Assembly: GCA_028673005.1 (NCBI GenBank)
Contig: CM054118.1
Location: 63,359,401-63,423,400 of the forward strand
Direction: 5' to 3'
Source: Tanypteryx hageni
Taxonomy: Eukaryota; Arthropoda; Insecta; Odonata; Petaluridae
DNA: 64,000 nt
The notes below the pieces were generated by a model. It was given only the letters and a program-made list of their open reading frames with translations. It ran no database searches and was not told the origin of the DNA. Made by a program: the position numbers and the translations under genes. Within the stretch, counting starts at the first letter, position 1. Each line of letters opens with the position of its first letter. Shown in pieces: positions 45,174 to 55,560 of the stretch.

Positions 45174-47007
45174 GTATAGGATAAAAAATGTTTCCGTTGG
45201 CAGGAAAAACGAAATTATTGTTTTAAGTTGCAACATGAGTATACTGAGCAATAGAAAGTTTAAAAGGATGAATCATTCCTTTGGACAGAATGGAGAACCC
45301 TGCTACAACACTGCTAAGGAGGAAATACGGAAGAAGCGAGTAGATTTGCAGCACCATTTTTTCTGCAAAACTTAGCGGGTCATGTCATTGTTCAAGTGTC
45401 AAAGAACGCCGGGATGTCGAAACATCCGGTGATACCGTGATCTGGGAGCCATTAACGCAGCAGGCAGGAAAGACTCCAGGCAAACCAAAACAAAAAGGTA
45501 GATACTCTTTTTACCCTGTGCTGCAGTGCATACGGAATCGCGATCGTGAATAGAAAGTTTCACCCGACATCCGATTATCGTTTCAGGTTTATCTCTTAAC
45601 GACTAACTTTTCGAATCATCAATCGTCTTCATCCCCGTTGCGTTGGCAATTGGGTCGAATTTTTCTATATCACTCCATCGCAATTCTTTTGAAAAAATCT
45701 TATCTGCGTTACATTCTACTTTTAATATCTTCCCTATTACTAACTTTGAGCCAATATAATATATTACATTATATTGACGTCTCTTTCACTTTACACAGCT
45801 TAACAGTCTTTATCCGCATTAAATTCCCAAACCAGTTTATTTTTCTCACCTTTGGTTGTCTTGAATATCTTAATGTAGACTTTTAAATGCCTCGTTTTGT
45901 AACCTACAAATGTCAACAGCTATTCCGACCATGTCTCTTTGAAACAAATGAGCCCCGATTATATTACTGATTTATTACTCGTAAGGATGTAAATTCTTGT
46001 CGAATAATGAAGACAAGTTATTGACCAAGAAGACGAAAACAGTAAATCTTATACGCGTTTTTTTCCGTGAAAACACGAAACTTGTTATGAGCTACCAACC
46101 GAGGTGTGTTACTAGGAAGAAATCAGTGTCAATATGTAACAGATAACAAACCCTTTACCTTTGTAACAATACCGAAAATATAACATCTAAAACAATTTTC
46201 TCAGGTCGACACTTCATATCGCGGGTGTTGAATGTGAAACTAATGATTCATTTTTCCTATAGACCTTCACTTCCAAGAGAATCCTTATTCAAATGTTAGC
46301 CCTCATATCTGCAGAACAATTTCATTCGCTGCCTGGATCTCAAAGGGGCAATCTTTTAATTCTTTCGTCATGTTTTCTGCTTTCATCACCAAACAATGAA
46401 GCGACCGGCGCAAAAATTACGATTAAGAAAACGGGAGCGGGTTGACGGGAGAGAAATATGTGGAATTCGCCCTTATCAGCGGCGGCGAAATGATAAGGGC
46501 GATGTATTGTGCGGCGAGGAGGAGGAAAGGTGTGTGCGAGAGAGAGAGAGAGGGACAAAGGGGGGAAAAAGAATAAGGGAGATATAACACTGAACAACAG
46601 AGCAACGGACGCTATCGAAACCTTTGGTCGTTGCTTGAGACGTAAACGAATGCCTTTTGCTCTATTGCGCAAAGGACTATTATTTAAAACACTTACTCTA
46701 AGATAGAGGATAGATAGCAACGTTACGCACTGCGTTACATTTATTTCACTCTTAAAAAAAGACTGAAACTGGGCATCGTACTACTTTGATAACACGATGG
46801 ATTTAATCTGCAAGAGTCTATATCCTGGCGATCTAAAACGGTGGGCCTTGACTTTCTAGTTTTATGAATGGAAGCAAGAAGTTGGCAACCTTGGTGAAAG
46901 CATAGAGAGACCTGGAACACTGGAGAAATACATTATCTAAGGAGCTAAAAAGATTACGAACGCAAAAGAATTTTCCTCCGCAAATTTTCACGTATACCTC
47001 TTCTCGA
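45174..47007. other. Unassigned stretch
   Basis: No supported gene. The 82-codon hydrophobic frame at 45638-45886 starts at TTG in AT-rich DNA and is not convincing. A short GA array lies at about 46538-46555. Confidence 0.45.
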
Positions 47008-47056
47008 TAAAAATTGAGATTAGCTTTCGTGCTAAAAAATATATATAAATTTAGGA

Positions 47057-47101
<45 letters not shown>

Positions 47102-47276
47102 TTCTCTCTCTGTAGCTGAAGAAGGAGTAGTTCCGAAAGCTTTACGTTTGTGATGTTTCTGTGTTTTTGTGTTATTTTACGTGTGTCGCTTCGACATCCC
47201 CGGGGCCTCGCCAACCTGAAGTCGTCTGATTGGTGAGTGCTCACTGGGTTTCCTCATCCCAACACCTTGTTGACAT

Positions 47277-47350
<74 letters not shown>
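47008..47350 (-). repeat. TA-flanked repeat family, longest copy, Penelope-like
   Basis: Plus-strand order: GCTTTCGTGCTAAAAAATAT, TTTAGGAGCTTTA, a TA array (about 47060-47098), then CTGTAGCTGAAGAAGGAGTA and GTTCCGAAAGCTTTACG, then the 128-bp core (47151-47278) and a final TA array to 47348. The CTGAAGAAGG-to-CCGAAAGC block resembles the CTGATGATGG-CCGAAACG block near Penelope-like 3' ends; that assignment is an inference. No reverse transcriptase or GIY-YIG frame is present. Confidence 0.75.
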
Positions 47351-47493
47351 AACTTTAAATTAAAGCGAACTATTTGAGATCCAAAAAATCTTTAAATAAA
47401 TTCTTATAATGCATTATATGGTTGTTTGAGCTCTCGGCCGATGTTTTTTATTAGAGAATCAAATATAACCCTCTTGGTTTTACTGTTTAATCG

Positions 47494-47756
47494 CAGTGGT
47501 TCCCAACCTGGATGCCGCGGCGCACTGGCCCGCGAAAAACTTGGTTTAGTAAATTAATCAACTATTTGGATGTTTATAGGTAACTATGGCAATAAATTCT
47601 CCTCTAATGAATATATTATGGATTGGTACCAACAAATGGATGCCTCCAAACGTTTTAATACTCGTATGTAAAAACCTTTTATCAAGACAGGGATGCCGCA
47701 TATTTCTGTTTACCTTGGAAAGAGTGCCGTGCCTACAAAAAGACTGGGAACCGCTG
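47494..47756. mobile_element. hAT-like MITE, about 263 bp
   Basis: The left end CAGTGGTTCCCAACCTG and the right end in reverse complement CAGCGGTTCCCAGTCTT share the CAGYGGTTCCCA core. GTTTAATC ends at 47492 and GTTTAATG starts at 47757, an 8-bp duplication with one mismatch if the element begins one base earlier. The same end type as the MITE at 14658. Confidence 0.75.
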
Positions 47757-49029
47757 GTTTAATGATTAAAGCAGATCCGATTATTTTAAAAGATTGGATG
47801 GTGCTCTCAAATCAAACCTAGCCGTTTCATCGAAAGAAAGGCCAAGGGTGGACCGTGAAACGACAAGAAAAACCTCCCACCTTTGTCCCGTTACCGTTAC
47901 TAACCCCTTGAGCAGACCTTTCGCATGCAAATGAACTCGGGACTATCTTAAGACCTGACAACGCTGTAATCGCATCTCCCCTCTTCTAATCACTCAGGGT
48001 CGCTCTTTTCGCAAATGGACTGGAGCACGCTGACTCAAGATGCGGTAGAACCATTTTCTCATCTTCTTACCTCATCTCTCACTCGCCCACGCCTCATTTC
48101 TTGTAACCGTTATTTTAGGATTCGTGCGCGAGCTTTCAATGCCCTTCAGCAATGAACGATCGCATTTTCAACCTCAGTGTGGCTAGCAGGAGAGTCTATT
48201 TTTTTCGAAATCTCTTTAGCCCAAGGTTCGAAAATTTATTTGCAAAATAATACTCCATCGCCATCGCCAATTAACCCTTCCTTCTGGAATCGTTTTGATT
48301 CAAGTGTTTCGCCATCCGGATAAAATACACAGCCCTTGCCTGTAGTTTTGATCGCGATTAGTTTTTTTAAGCGAGAAAATACTCGAAAATTTCTATTTAA
48401 ATGTAGATTGAACGAAAATGCATTTTACGCAAGAAGTTTAAAAATATATCAGCATCATTTAATCTAATGTTACATCTGAAGAGACGAGTCGACGAGAAAA
48501 AAATCTTTCCACCTTTCAATTTTCATTAAAATGAATTCTATAAAAGGAAGCATAGGATAATAAAGAGAATTAGCTCATTTAGTTCATGTGCAGCAATGTC
48601 TCGTAATCTAAACGATAAGGATAAGCCTCTGTAAAACTGGCAACACTGCTTTCCAATGACTCAATGTCAACATGATAAATTGGTCATAAAAATACCAAAT
48701 ACGTATTTTGGTCTCGGTTTTGTTTCATTCTTCACTCGACTTTTTTTGAGAATTTAAGACTGCCATTCTCCATAGCTATGAGGTTCTGTTAATTCATTGG
48801 TATGCGTACGTGACACCGGCGTAATAAGGATATTTATGTTATTTTATTCCGTTAATGTAAAGAATTTCTTGGATGCAGCTGCATAGCAGTCAAACAGCCT
48901 CCAGTATAAAAGAGGTATGTACTATCTTCTTCTAATTGGTATTCCCGTCATCCACCGGTAACATTCCAATCCTTTACATTCCGCCGGCATTTCCCGCTTC
49001 TTCAAAAAACCAAGTGGAAGACAGACGAA
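47757..49029. other. Unassigned stretch
   Basis: Nothing recognisable on either strand. Confidence 0.45.
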
Positions 49030-49320
49030 AGCACGGCTTGGGTTAAGCGCGCGTTGAGGTTTCTTGCCAGAGTGCGAAAAGCTTGGGGTTCGATTCCCGG
49101 TACCGGTCATCCCCACCAACGGCGGTTTCTCCGCAGTTTTCTTTAGCCTTTCCGGACGAAAGCTAGCCAGGCTAATTAACGAGTCGATTCGCGTCTGCAT
49201 TCCTTCCGTGTCCTTGCGCATTTCGCCAAACTCCACTCCCCCGCCCATATCGCAGTCTCCGATAAGCCGAGATCAATCCGATTGTGAGGAGCCATCCCCG
49301 AACAAAACTGCCAACCGTCG
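49030..49320 (+). repeat. tRNA-derived SINE-like unit
   Basis: A box-like TGGGTTAAGCGCG (about 49039-49051) is followed at a tRNA-like distance by a perfect B-box core GGTTCGATTCC (about 49087-49097). The T-arm pairs at only three of five positions, and no acceptor stem closes the fold, so it is not a functional tRNA. The following GGCGGTTTCTCCGCAG block resembles tRNA-SINE bodies. The right end is not fixed. Both frames over it (49064-49450 and 48922-49248) are by-products. Confidence 0.4.
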
Positions 49321-49845
49321 AGACTCTTGTTTCAGCTACAATCTCTTCAGAATATTATCTGTCACTCCGTGGGATATGAAGACATACTGTATCAAGCATT
49401 ACAGCGACGTAATAAGCAATCTGTACTTGGTTTACTTTCTTTGGATATAATTATGCATTTGTTGTGACCAACGTAGGATAACTATTAGACGAAAAACAGT
49501 CAATAAAAGTGACTTGGAAAATAGATAGAAACAATGACACAGCGTCACTGCGCAGTCAGCATATTACCCATATTGGGATTGTCCAGCATGACATAAATCA
49601 CAGCCATAACAATGACGGACGTGTTTACTCAGAATACGCCTCGCAACATTTAGCACGTCGAGAGAGTAACCTTCGAGAGTGTTTCTCCGCCAATTGGTAC
49701 GCACTCGTCTCGCAAAGAAATTAAGACATTGCTTAAACAATTCGCGCCTCGCGCAGCTACGATTGTTTCTCCCCTCTCTACCTGAGATGTACAAGAGTGG
49801 ATCACGCGAAGGTGATTAGGTAACCGGCTAAAAATATTGTATAAA

Positions 49846-49899
49846 CGGTTAATTAATAACACCTCGCCGACCTCGCGGCGAGGTGTTATTAATTAACCG
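49846..49899. repeat. Perfect 24-bp inverted repeat, 6-base loop
   Basis: Arm CGGTTAATTAATAACACCTC plus GCCG (49846-49869), loop ACCTCG, then the exact complement at 49876-49899. All 24 pairs match. The DNA or its transcript would form a very stable hairpin. It lies outside any transposon I can recognise, and no T run follows. Confidence 0.92.
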
Positions 49900-50162
49900 G
49901 TTTTCATAGAATTTCATAGAATTGCATCGACGTGGTGGCATAGAGTTCCAGAGCTCATTTATTCCTCGCGAGATTATCTTTTCCTTAAGGATTCATTATT
50001 TAAAATGTTATTTCCTCGAAAGACTTTTCTGAGCGTGACGGTGAGATCACACGGACGAAAGAGGAGAGCTATAAAGAGTTCCCGTTACCGGAAACCGAGA
50101 GCGGACGTAATTTAGAGCGCACCAACAGTATATTCACGGCAGTCAATGGGATATACTCTCTA

Positions 50163-50461
50163 CAGTAGTGCTCAAACTATCACCCCAGGTCCACATTCGC
50201 TGAGTGTTTTCATACGGCCCGCCATAAGTTTAACAATAAAAGCGGACAACGTAACGCAAAATTAAAAAATATAATAAAAAATGATATATTTCGTGTATCC
50301 CTTTCTATTCCAAAAATAGATAAACATTCAAAACAAATCGGTTGAGACTGATTCCCAACTTAATTCTTTACTTTCCTTAAATTACTCTGCAATTATTTTT
50401 TCCTGCATGTAGCCCGCAATGAGCTATGTGGCCCTCGAGCCGAAAATTTTTAGCACGACTG
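50163..50461. mobile_element. hAT-like MITE, 299 bp
   Basis: The left end CAGTAGTGCTCAAACTATC and the right end in reverse complement CAGTCGTGCTAAAAATTTTC share CAGTNGTGCTNAAA. Interior GGCCCGCC and GTAGCCCGC blocks fit the hAT ends at 3805 and 18254. The flanking octamers ACTCTCTA and AACTATCA do not match well. Confidence 0.6.
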
Positions 50462-51278
50462 AACTATCAGATCTCGTACGAAGCCTGTTAATGGTATGTC
50501 AATAAGTAAAATTATCTTATGAACCTCGGTAATTGCAAAAATGTTTTGAAATTCCACGGATATGATAATTTCCTCTTTTCGACGAGAGTTATTTCGACTG
50601 CATTGAAATCACTTTCACTCCAGTCGTGTTGACGGTCATTTCGATCCAGTCAATTGGAGTGACGTCATATTCTTCATTCAGCACACGTTTCATACCGACC
50701 AGGGTCGTTCATCATTCACCGAGAAACGATTGTCGGAGATTGAAAGACCATCGCTCCGGTATCTGGATGATCTCAAGAAATATCATTTTAGCAACGTTCT
50801 CCATCTTATCGACGCATCCGTAGAATCAAAACGCAGGACAATAAAATATTTTCCGGCGAGTCCGCTTTCTTCGTCGCATCCCGCGAAGCGAATTGGTGAT
50901 CCACGAAATGGCGTGGAGAATACCTCCGAGCTGCAACGCCACATCCGACAACTGCATATCAAACAGAAATCTCGACACCCGAAATCGCATTATCGAGGAA
51001 TGTTCCCAAGCATTCGTGCAACGTGGCTCAAACAATGGCATTCGCTTCGACGCCTCCCCAGATCGGGACTCGCCCGGGATCGGCGGCGGAAAGGATGTCG
51101 CGGGGCAGCGGAGCGAAGCCACGCACGGCCACCGCCCCCCTCCCGCCACCCCCGCCGCCGCCGCGTTCCCACCCGTCTGTCCTTCCCCCGGCCCACATCT
51201 CCAGAGAGGAGCCAGCGAGAGAGAGGGAAAAACAGGGAATCCACAGAGCTAGGGAATATATATAAGCGTTCCGCCCAC
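50462..51278. other. GC-rich zone left of candidate exon
   Basis: Strongly GC-rich from about 51040, with frames open on both strands. The 205-codon plus-strand frame at 50730-51347 starts at TTG, becomes Arg/Pro-rich in the GC-rich part and resembles no protein. On the minus strand this would be the first intron of the candidate at 51279-51464. Confidence 0.35.
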
Positions 51279-51464
51279 CTGTTTGCCGGCGTCCCTCGGA
51301 AGAGTGTCCGCGCTGCCGTTGACTACGGGGGCCATCCCAGGCGATGAGGCGCCCAAATCGGACACTTTCTTCATGACCTCTTCCTCGAACCCGGTTCCGT
51401 CGGCTGGAGGCACGGGAAACCCGTCCTCGTCGGCCCGCGAGACCGCTTCCCCTTCCACAGGCAT
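51279..51464 (-). CDS. Candidate first coding exon, unknown acidic protein
   Basis: On the minus strand, ATG at 51464 in the strong context GTGGCCATGC opens 62 codons: MPVEGEAVSRADEDGFPVPP, then an EEEVMKKVSDLG segment, and an ending in PRDAGKQ. The last codon is followed at once by a good donor, CAG|GTGGGC (51278 leftward), so the exon ends in phase 0. The composition is acidic and Ala/Gly/Pro-rich, with G or C favoured in third positions, unlike the AT-rich surroundings. Upstream the frame stays open to a GTG at 51539 without another ATG. I do not recognise the protein. This is the best host-gene candidate in the window, but no second exon was found. Confidence 0.4.
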
Positions 51465-52020
51465 GGCCACAAAGCACCGAGAAAGCACCTGGGGAACACA
51501 CCCCTCCGGCAGAGGACCAGAAAACACGGATCCAAACACTCTCCTCTTTCTCTAGCCGCGATTCACTGAGAGGCTAAAACCTCTGGGGAAATATAGATTT
51601 ATATTAATCGCCAACACTTTTCCTATCTCTCGCGATTAAAACGGTGGGTACGTAATGCACTTATTTCGATCGTCCTAGGAGGAACACAGGAGCAGCCGGC
51701 GAAATGACTTCACCTAACCGTGTACGCGATAGCACTGCGTGCTCGCGATGGAAGGCACCGTCGAGGTTCACTCTCTCCGTTAGGAGCACTCACGCTCGCA
51801 CACACACTCACTCTCCCTCCTTCCCTTTCCTCTTTTCCTGAAGCTCCTCCTCTCGCTCAACCAGTCCCTCTCCTCTTCCTCCCGACCGCTGTGCTTGCCT
51901 CCCCTCTCTTCCTATCTCTGGGTTGCCAGCTGCCCTTAACCGCCGTCGCCGCCCGCCAACCTTTTTTATCCTTCCAGCGTTACACCCTGTCAGCAGGCGC
52001 GAAACAAACCGGTGTTTAAA
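51465..52020 (-). promoter_or_regulatory. Possible 5' UTR and promoter for the 51.4-kb exon
   Basis: GC- and CpG-rich sequence with pyrimidine runs (about 51790-51920) lies directly upstream of the minus-strand exon and returns to AT-rich DNA beyond about 52020. No TATA box is placed correctly for the minus strand. The role is inferred from composition and position only. Confidence 0.3.
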
Positions 52021-52723
52021 GCATTTTAGTCCTGCTTATGTGACGATTTTAATGAAAGGTATTACGGATTAAATCGCGCGAGAGTTATCTCGGAAAAAAC
52101 TCTTGTTTCAGTCGTGCTTTCGAACGTTATTCGTACCGAATCAAGCTTCTTAGTTACTTCGAATCCGCTAGTGGCGCTGACGTTAAAAAAAAGTGACGTT
52201 CGAAATGTGCATTGTCTACTCGGGAAGAAAACGTGCAAGGGATGGTTTGGGAGGGAGGAAGCATTTCTTTGGTAATTGTATGGTTGGGGTGAAAGAAACA
52301 TTTCACATAGATGAATGAGGTAGATAAGTTTACTACTTCTATTTATAAATGATGAACAGTGGCTATTGGCTAACGATGTACATTTATTTTATTAACAAAC
52401 AAATGATAACTAAATTGGAATATAAAATCTTATTTCTAAATTACTTAAGTTCACCGTCGGTCCTATTTTTTCACGAAATGTTGATTTCTTGGATTCACAT
52501 ATTTTAGTTTTATGCACGAATACAAAATAAAATTATTTTATGATTCCATTCTTAAAACAGTTTAAATTGTTTCCTGGTAGACCAATGCCATAACCAGTCC
52601 TCGATAATAATTAATAAAATGTACAATTTCATGATTCAAATTCCAGAATAAGTACTTCAGTATCAAAAATTGAAAAATTAAGTACTCGTCTTAGGTGCCT
52701 GCAAGAGTCATGACAAGATTATA
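52021..52723. other. Unassigned AT-rich stretch
   Basis: Nothing recognisable beyond the 79-codon minus-strand frame at 52062-52301, which matches no family. Confidence 0.45.
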
Positions 52724-53409
52724 AAAATCTGATGTGGCCACCACATGACTTTCTCCATATCTGTAATTTTTCTAAAAATTCCAAATAGGTTACATAATAA
52801 TAAGTATTTTAAGAAACCGAGAAAATTTTAGACTACAAAGAACAGAAATGAACAAACCATAGCCTTCTGATATTGGATATAGCCACAAAGCTCCAACAAT
52901 TAAGAAAAGAAAAAGGAGCGTTACTAAGACGTAACTAAGCGTCAATTATTTACAATAGTCGTCGGTAGGCGGCGTGGTGGTGGCAGCTATAAATATAAGA
53001 TATCTCTTAAACAATGCATTATATAGGAAAATGTTTCAAACAAAGGTTGTAGAAATAAAATTTCCTACAACTTTTATTCCGATATATTTTTACATATATC
53101 AAATATTAAAGCAAATATTTCAAAATAACGGATAAGGGACAAGACTAAACACCCACTTCTGGTTGACCGATTTTTACCAAAAACTAATAAGTTCTTGCGA
53201 CTTTCATAAAAATTTGAAATATAAAATTTCTCTTTGACCTGATTAATAGTTTTTGAGATATAGCACCCACAAAAAAGCTGTCACATACACACACGGGCAC
53301 AGACATCATCGAGAAAATGGTCAAAACGTGTTCAGGGGACCTCAAATCGTGTATCTGTTGAAATCTCGAAATCGATTTTTTTCATACTACATATGGAGAA
53401 AGTAAAAAG
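52724..53409. mobile_element. MITE1 copy 3, full length
   Basis: About 686 bp, collinear with copy 2, from AAAATCTGATGTGGCCACCA to ATATGGAGAAAGTAAAAA. The inner motifs TGACTTTCTCCATAT and ATATGGAGAAAGTA are inverted repeats. It keeps GTAACTAAGCGTCAATTATT, GTTCAGGGGACCTCAAA and the CACACACACG stretch. The frame shared by copies 1 and 2 is interrupted here, which argues against a needed protein. Confidence 0.8.
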
Positions 53410-53454
53410 TAGATTCGCATTTCGGCTATGATGCAGCCGTATTCAGTTGTCATT

Positions 53455-53600
53455 CACCGAAAGTATATTCTATAATCTTGTTATGGCTATTGGAAATACC
53501 TAAGTCAAGTCTTTAATTTTCTGTTTTTGATCCTTAAGTGCTTATTCTGGATTTTGCTTTCAGCAATAATACGAACTCGATAGTTCTGTATGTGTTGGAT
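53455..53600. repeat. Low-copy repeat next to MITE1 copy 3
   Basis: GGCTATTGGAAATACCTAAG, TTGATCCTTAAGTGCTTATT and ACGAACTCGATAGTTCTGTA echo the sequences after the MITE1 end at 13985-14130 and the partial copy at 41345-41430. Confidence 0.45.
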
Positions 53601-54196
53601 GGCGAATCACCCTATTGTACTATTATCACTCAATATTTCTCTTTTGAATTCATTATTGCATTTTGATTTGGCGTGCTCAGCTTACTGCGTCTATTAAACG
53701 CCACAGGAAACTTCCACATACAACAGGTAGAAATATGAGTACATATTTTAAGCGCAAAACGGGCATATTAGGTCGTAATTCACGGACTTTTATTTCTAAT
53801 AAGAGAAAGGAATTGATGAAGCACCACTATGGTGACTAATTTGTAGCGATCATGCGATTCAGCTGCCGTTTTCTGGCTATAGGAATTTTTTGTGTTGTTT
53901 AAAGCTCATTATGACTCCTGCATTAATGTGATAAAGGCCGTCCTGTCACCCATCTACTAAATCCCACGGGAAAAAGTACATACAAGATAGTCGTCTCGGT
54001 AGCACAAGCTGATAAAATTTACAATTAAAAACTCTGTCGTAAGTCAACAGAGCATTATTTTTGTGTCCTTCATTCAATGAGAAACTAGATAGATAGTCGC
54101 TGCGATCGTAAAACGTTTGACAAAATGTGCGCTACAAAATCGTTGACGGTTCACTCAATGTAGACTCGGGTTTATAATTTCTCATAACTCAAGAAC

Positions 54197-55132
54197 TAAG
54201 GGGAAATCGAAAAGTAAAGGCAATTTGCGTGCGAGAATAACACAATGTCAGAATGCACTCTCTACGTCATCATACTTACCATAGAGTCAAAAAAGTCTAA
54301 ATGTGTCTTCCCAGCTGCCAGTGCTCATTGTGTCTTGTACAGTTGAGGACTAAGCATGTCAGCTCTGCTTTCCGATTGCACCGTTAGTGAACAACGTGCT
54401 GTCGGCAGATTTTTGTGGTCAGTGATTTATGGGAGAATGTTAGCACAGCATGGTGAAAAGTGTATAAGTCAAAGAAAAAAGTACGAATGGGTGGACAGGC
54501 TCAAAATTGACAGAACAAGTTTGCTTGACGAAAACCGTTCAGGCCATCCAACAAGTTCAAGAACAGCAAACAATGTTGACCGAGTTAATGCTCTCATACG
54601 AGAAAACAGACGGATTACCGTTACTGTTGTTGCCGAAATGTTAGACATCAGCTATGGATCTGCGTATTCAGTCATGCACGATGACCTGAAATATCGCAAA
54701 GTTTGTGCTATTCACAGTAAACGCAGAGGATTGCTGTCAAAAGGTGTTCTTTTGCAGCGTGACAATGCTCGACCTCATCCAGCCACTGCAACCATTGGAA
54801 CAATTGAAGAGCTTAAATCTGAAATTCTTCCTCACCCACCCTACAGTTAAAACATAGCCCCAAGGGACTATCACCTTTTTGGTCCTCTGAAAAGAGCATT
54901 CTGTGAACGTCAATTTTCACATGAAGACAAAGTCAAAGAAGCAGTGCATACTTGGTTGCAGGAACAACAGAAAACGTTCTTCTCAGACGGCATTAAGAAG
55001 CTTGTGGACCAATTTAACAAGTGTTTGTAAAAGTAAGGGGACTACATTGAAAAATGATACTAAAAGTTTGTACATTTTACCTTTCTAGATTTAATAAAAA
55101 ATAAATTGCCTTAACTTTTTGATTTGCCCTTG
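54197..55132 (+). mobile_element. mariner-type transposon, deleted, 936 bp
   Basis: The left end TAAGGGGAAATCGAAAAGTA and the right end in reverse complement CAAGGGCAAATCAAAAAGTT continue into the shared block AAGGCAATTT, giving inverted repeats of about 30 bp with a few mismatches. The right flank is TA (55133-55134), as expected for mariner; the left flank is no longer TA. Full-length relatives are about 1.3 kb, so several hundred bases are missing from the centre. Confidence 0.88.
54356..55030 (+). pseudogene. mariner transposase pseudogene (DD34D type)
   Basis: The N-terminal DNA-binding part is kept: VSEQRAVGRFLW, QRKKYEWVDRLK, RSGHPTSSRTANNVDRVNAL and the second helix-turn-helix ending GSAYSVMHDDL. 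Near codon 120 the protein jumps to KRRGLLSKGVLLQRDNARPH, so the section with the first catalytic Asp (the GDETW block) is deleted. The second Asp (RDNARPH) and third Asp (APRDYHLF) remain with the expected 34-residue spacing. A stop at 54848-54850 interrupts the normally conserved YSPDLAP block, reading YS-stop-NIAP. The frame is otherwise intact to the natural stop at 55028. Inactive. Confidence 0.92.
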
Positions 55133-55171
55133 TAATACATATAATTAACAAGATTAACAACAGGAAACTAT

Positions 55172-55560
55172 AGATAGATAGATAGATAATCGTCTTTATT
55201 CGGGCGAAATTTAGACCATAAGGTCCATTCTTACATTTAACCCTTCGTCAATATAATAAATACAAGAAAAAGAATAAAATAAGGTATAACAAAATACATT
55301 ATATAAAGATTATGTACCCAAATCATACAAAGTAAAATGATAAAATTTAATACAGATTTGTGTTTGTGGGGAAAACCTAGGTAAAAACAGACATGTCCTC
55401 CCTAGTAAAACCCACGCAGGAAAACACCCACTAAAAAGGAGGGTGTGAAAAACCTGCGAAAACCCTAGATAGTGTACATATGATAATACAAAACTACAGC
55501 ATTAAATAGAAAGGAGTATGTACAGTGGGAGAGTTCGTATTATAGAGCGTAATTATATAC
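55172..55560 (-). mobile_element. Non-LTR retrotransposon 3' end (LINE-like)
   Basis: On the minus strand the segment ends GAATAAAGACGATTATCTAT, continuing as a TATC tandem tail (plus strand GATA repeats at about 55171-55188). An AATAAA-like signal followed by a simple tandem tail is typical of R1/LOA- and Jockey-type LINE 3' ends. No reverse transcriptase frame was found upstream (to the right), so it is strongly 5'-truncated; the right limit is a guess. Confidence 0.45.

Noticed and set aside
49087..49110. Functional tRNA gene
   Set aside because: The B box is perfect but the T-arm and acceptor stem do not pair, so a SINE is more likely.
49064..49450. 128-codon plus-strand and 108-codon minus-strand frames
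   Set aside because: They overlay a SINE-like unit and have no protein-family features.
50730..51347. 205-codon plus-strand frame
   Set aside because: Starts at TTG, low-complexity Arg/Pro content in GC-rich DNA, overlaps the better minus-strand exon and has no family resemblance.
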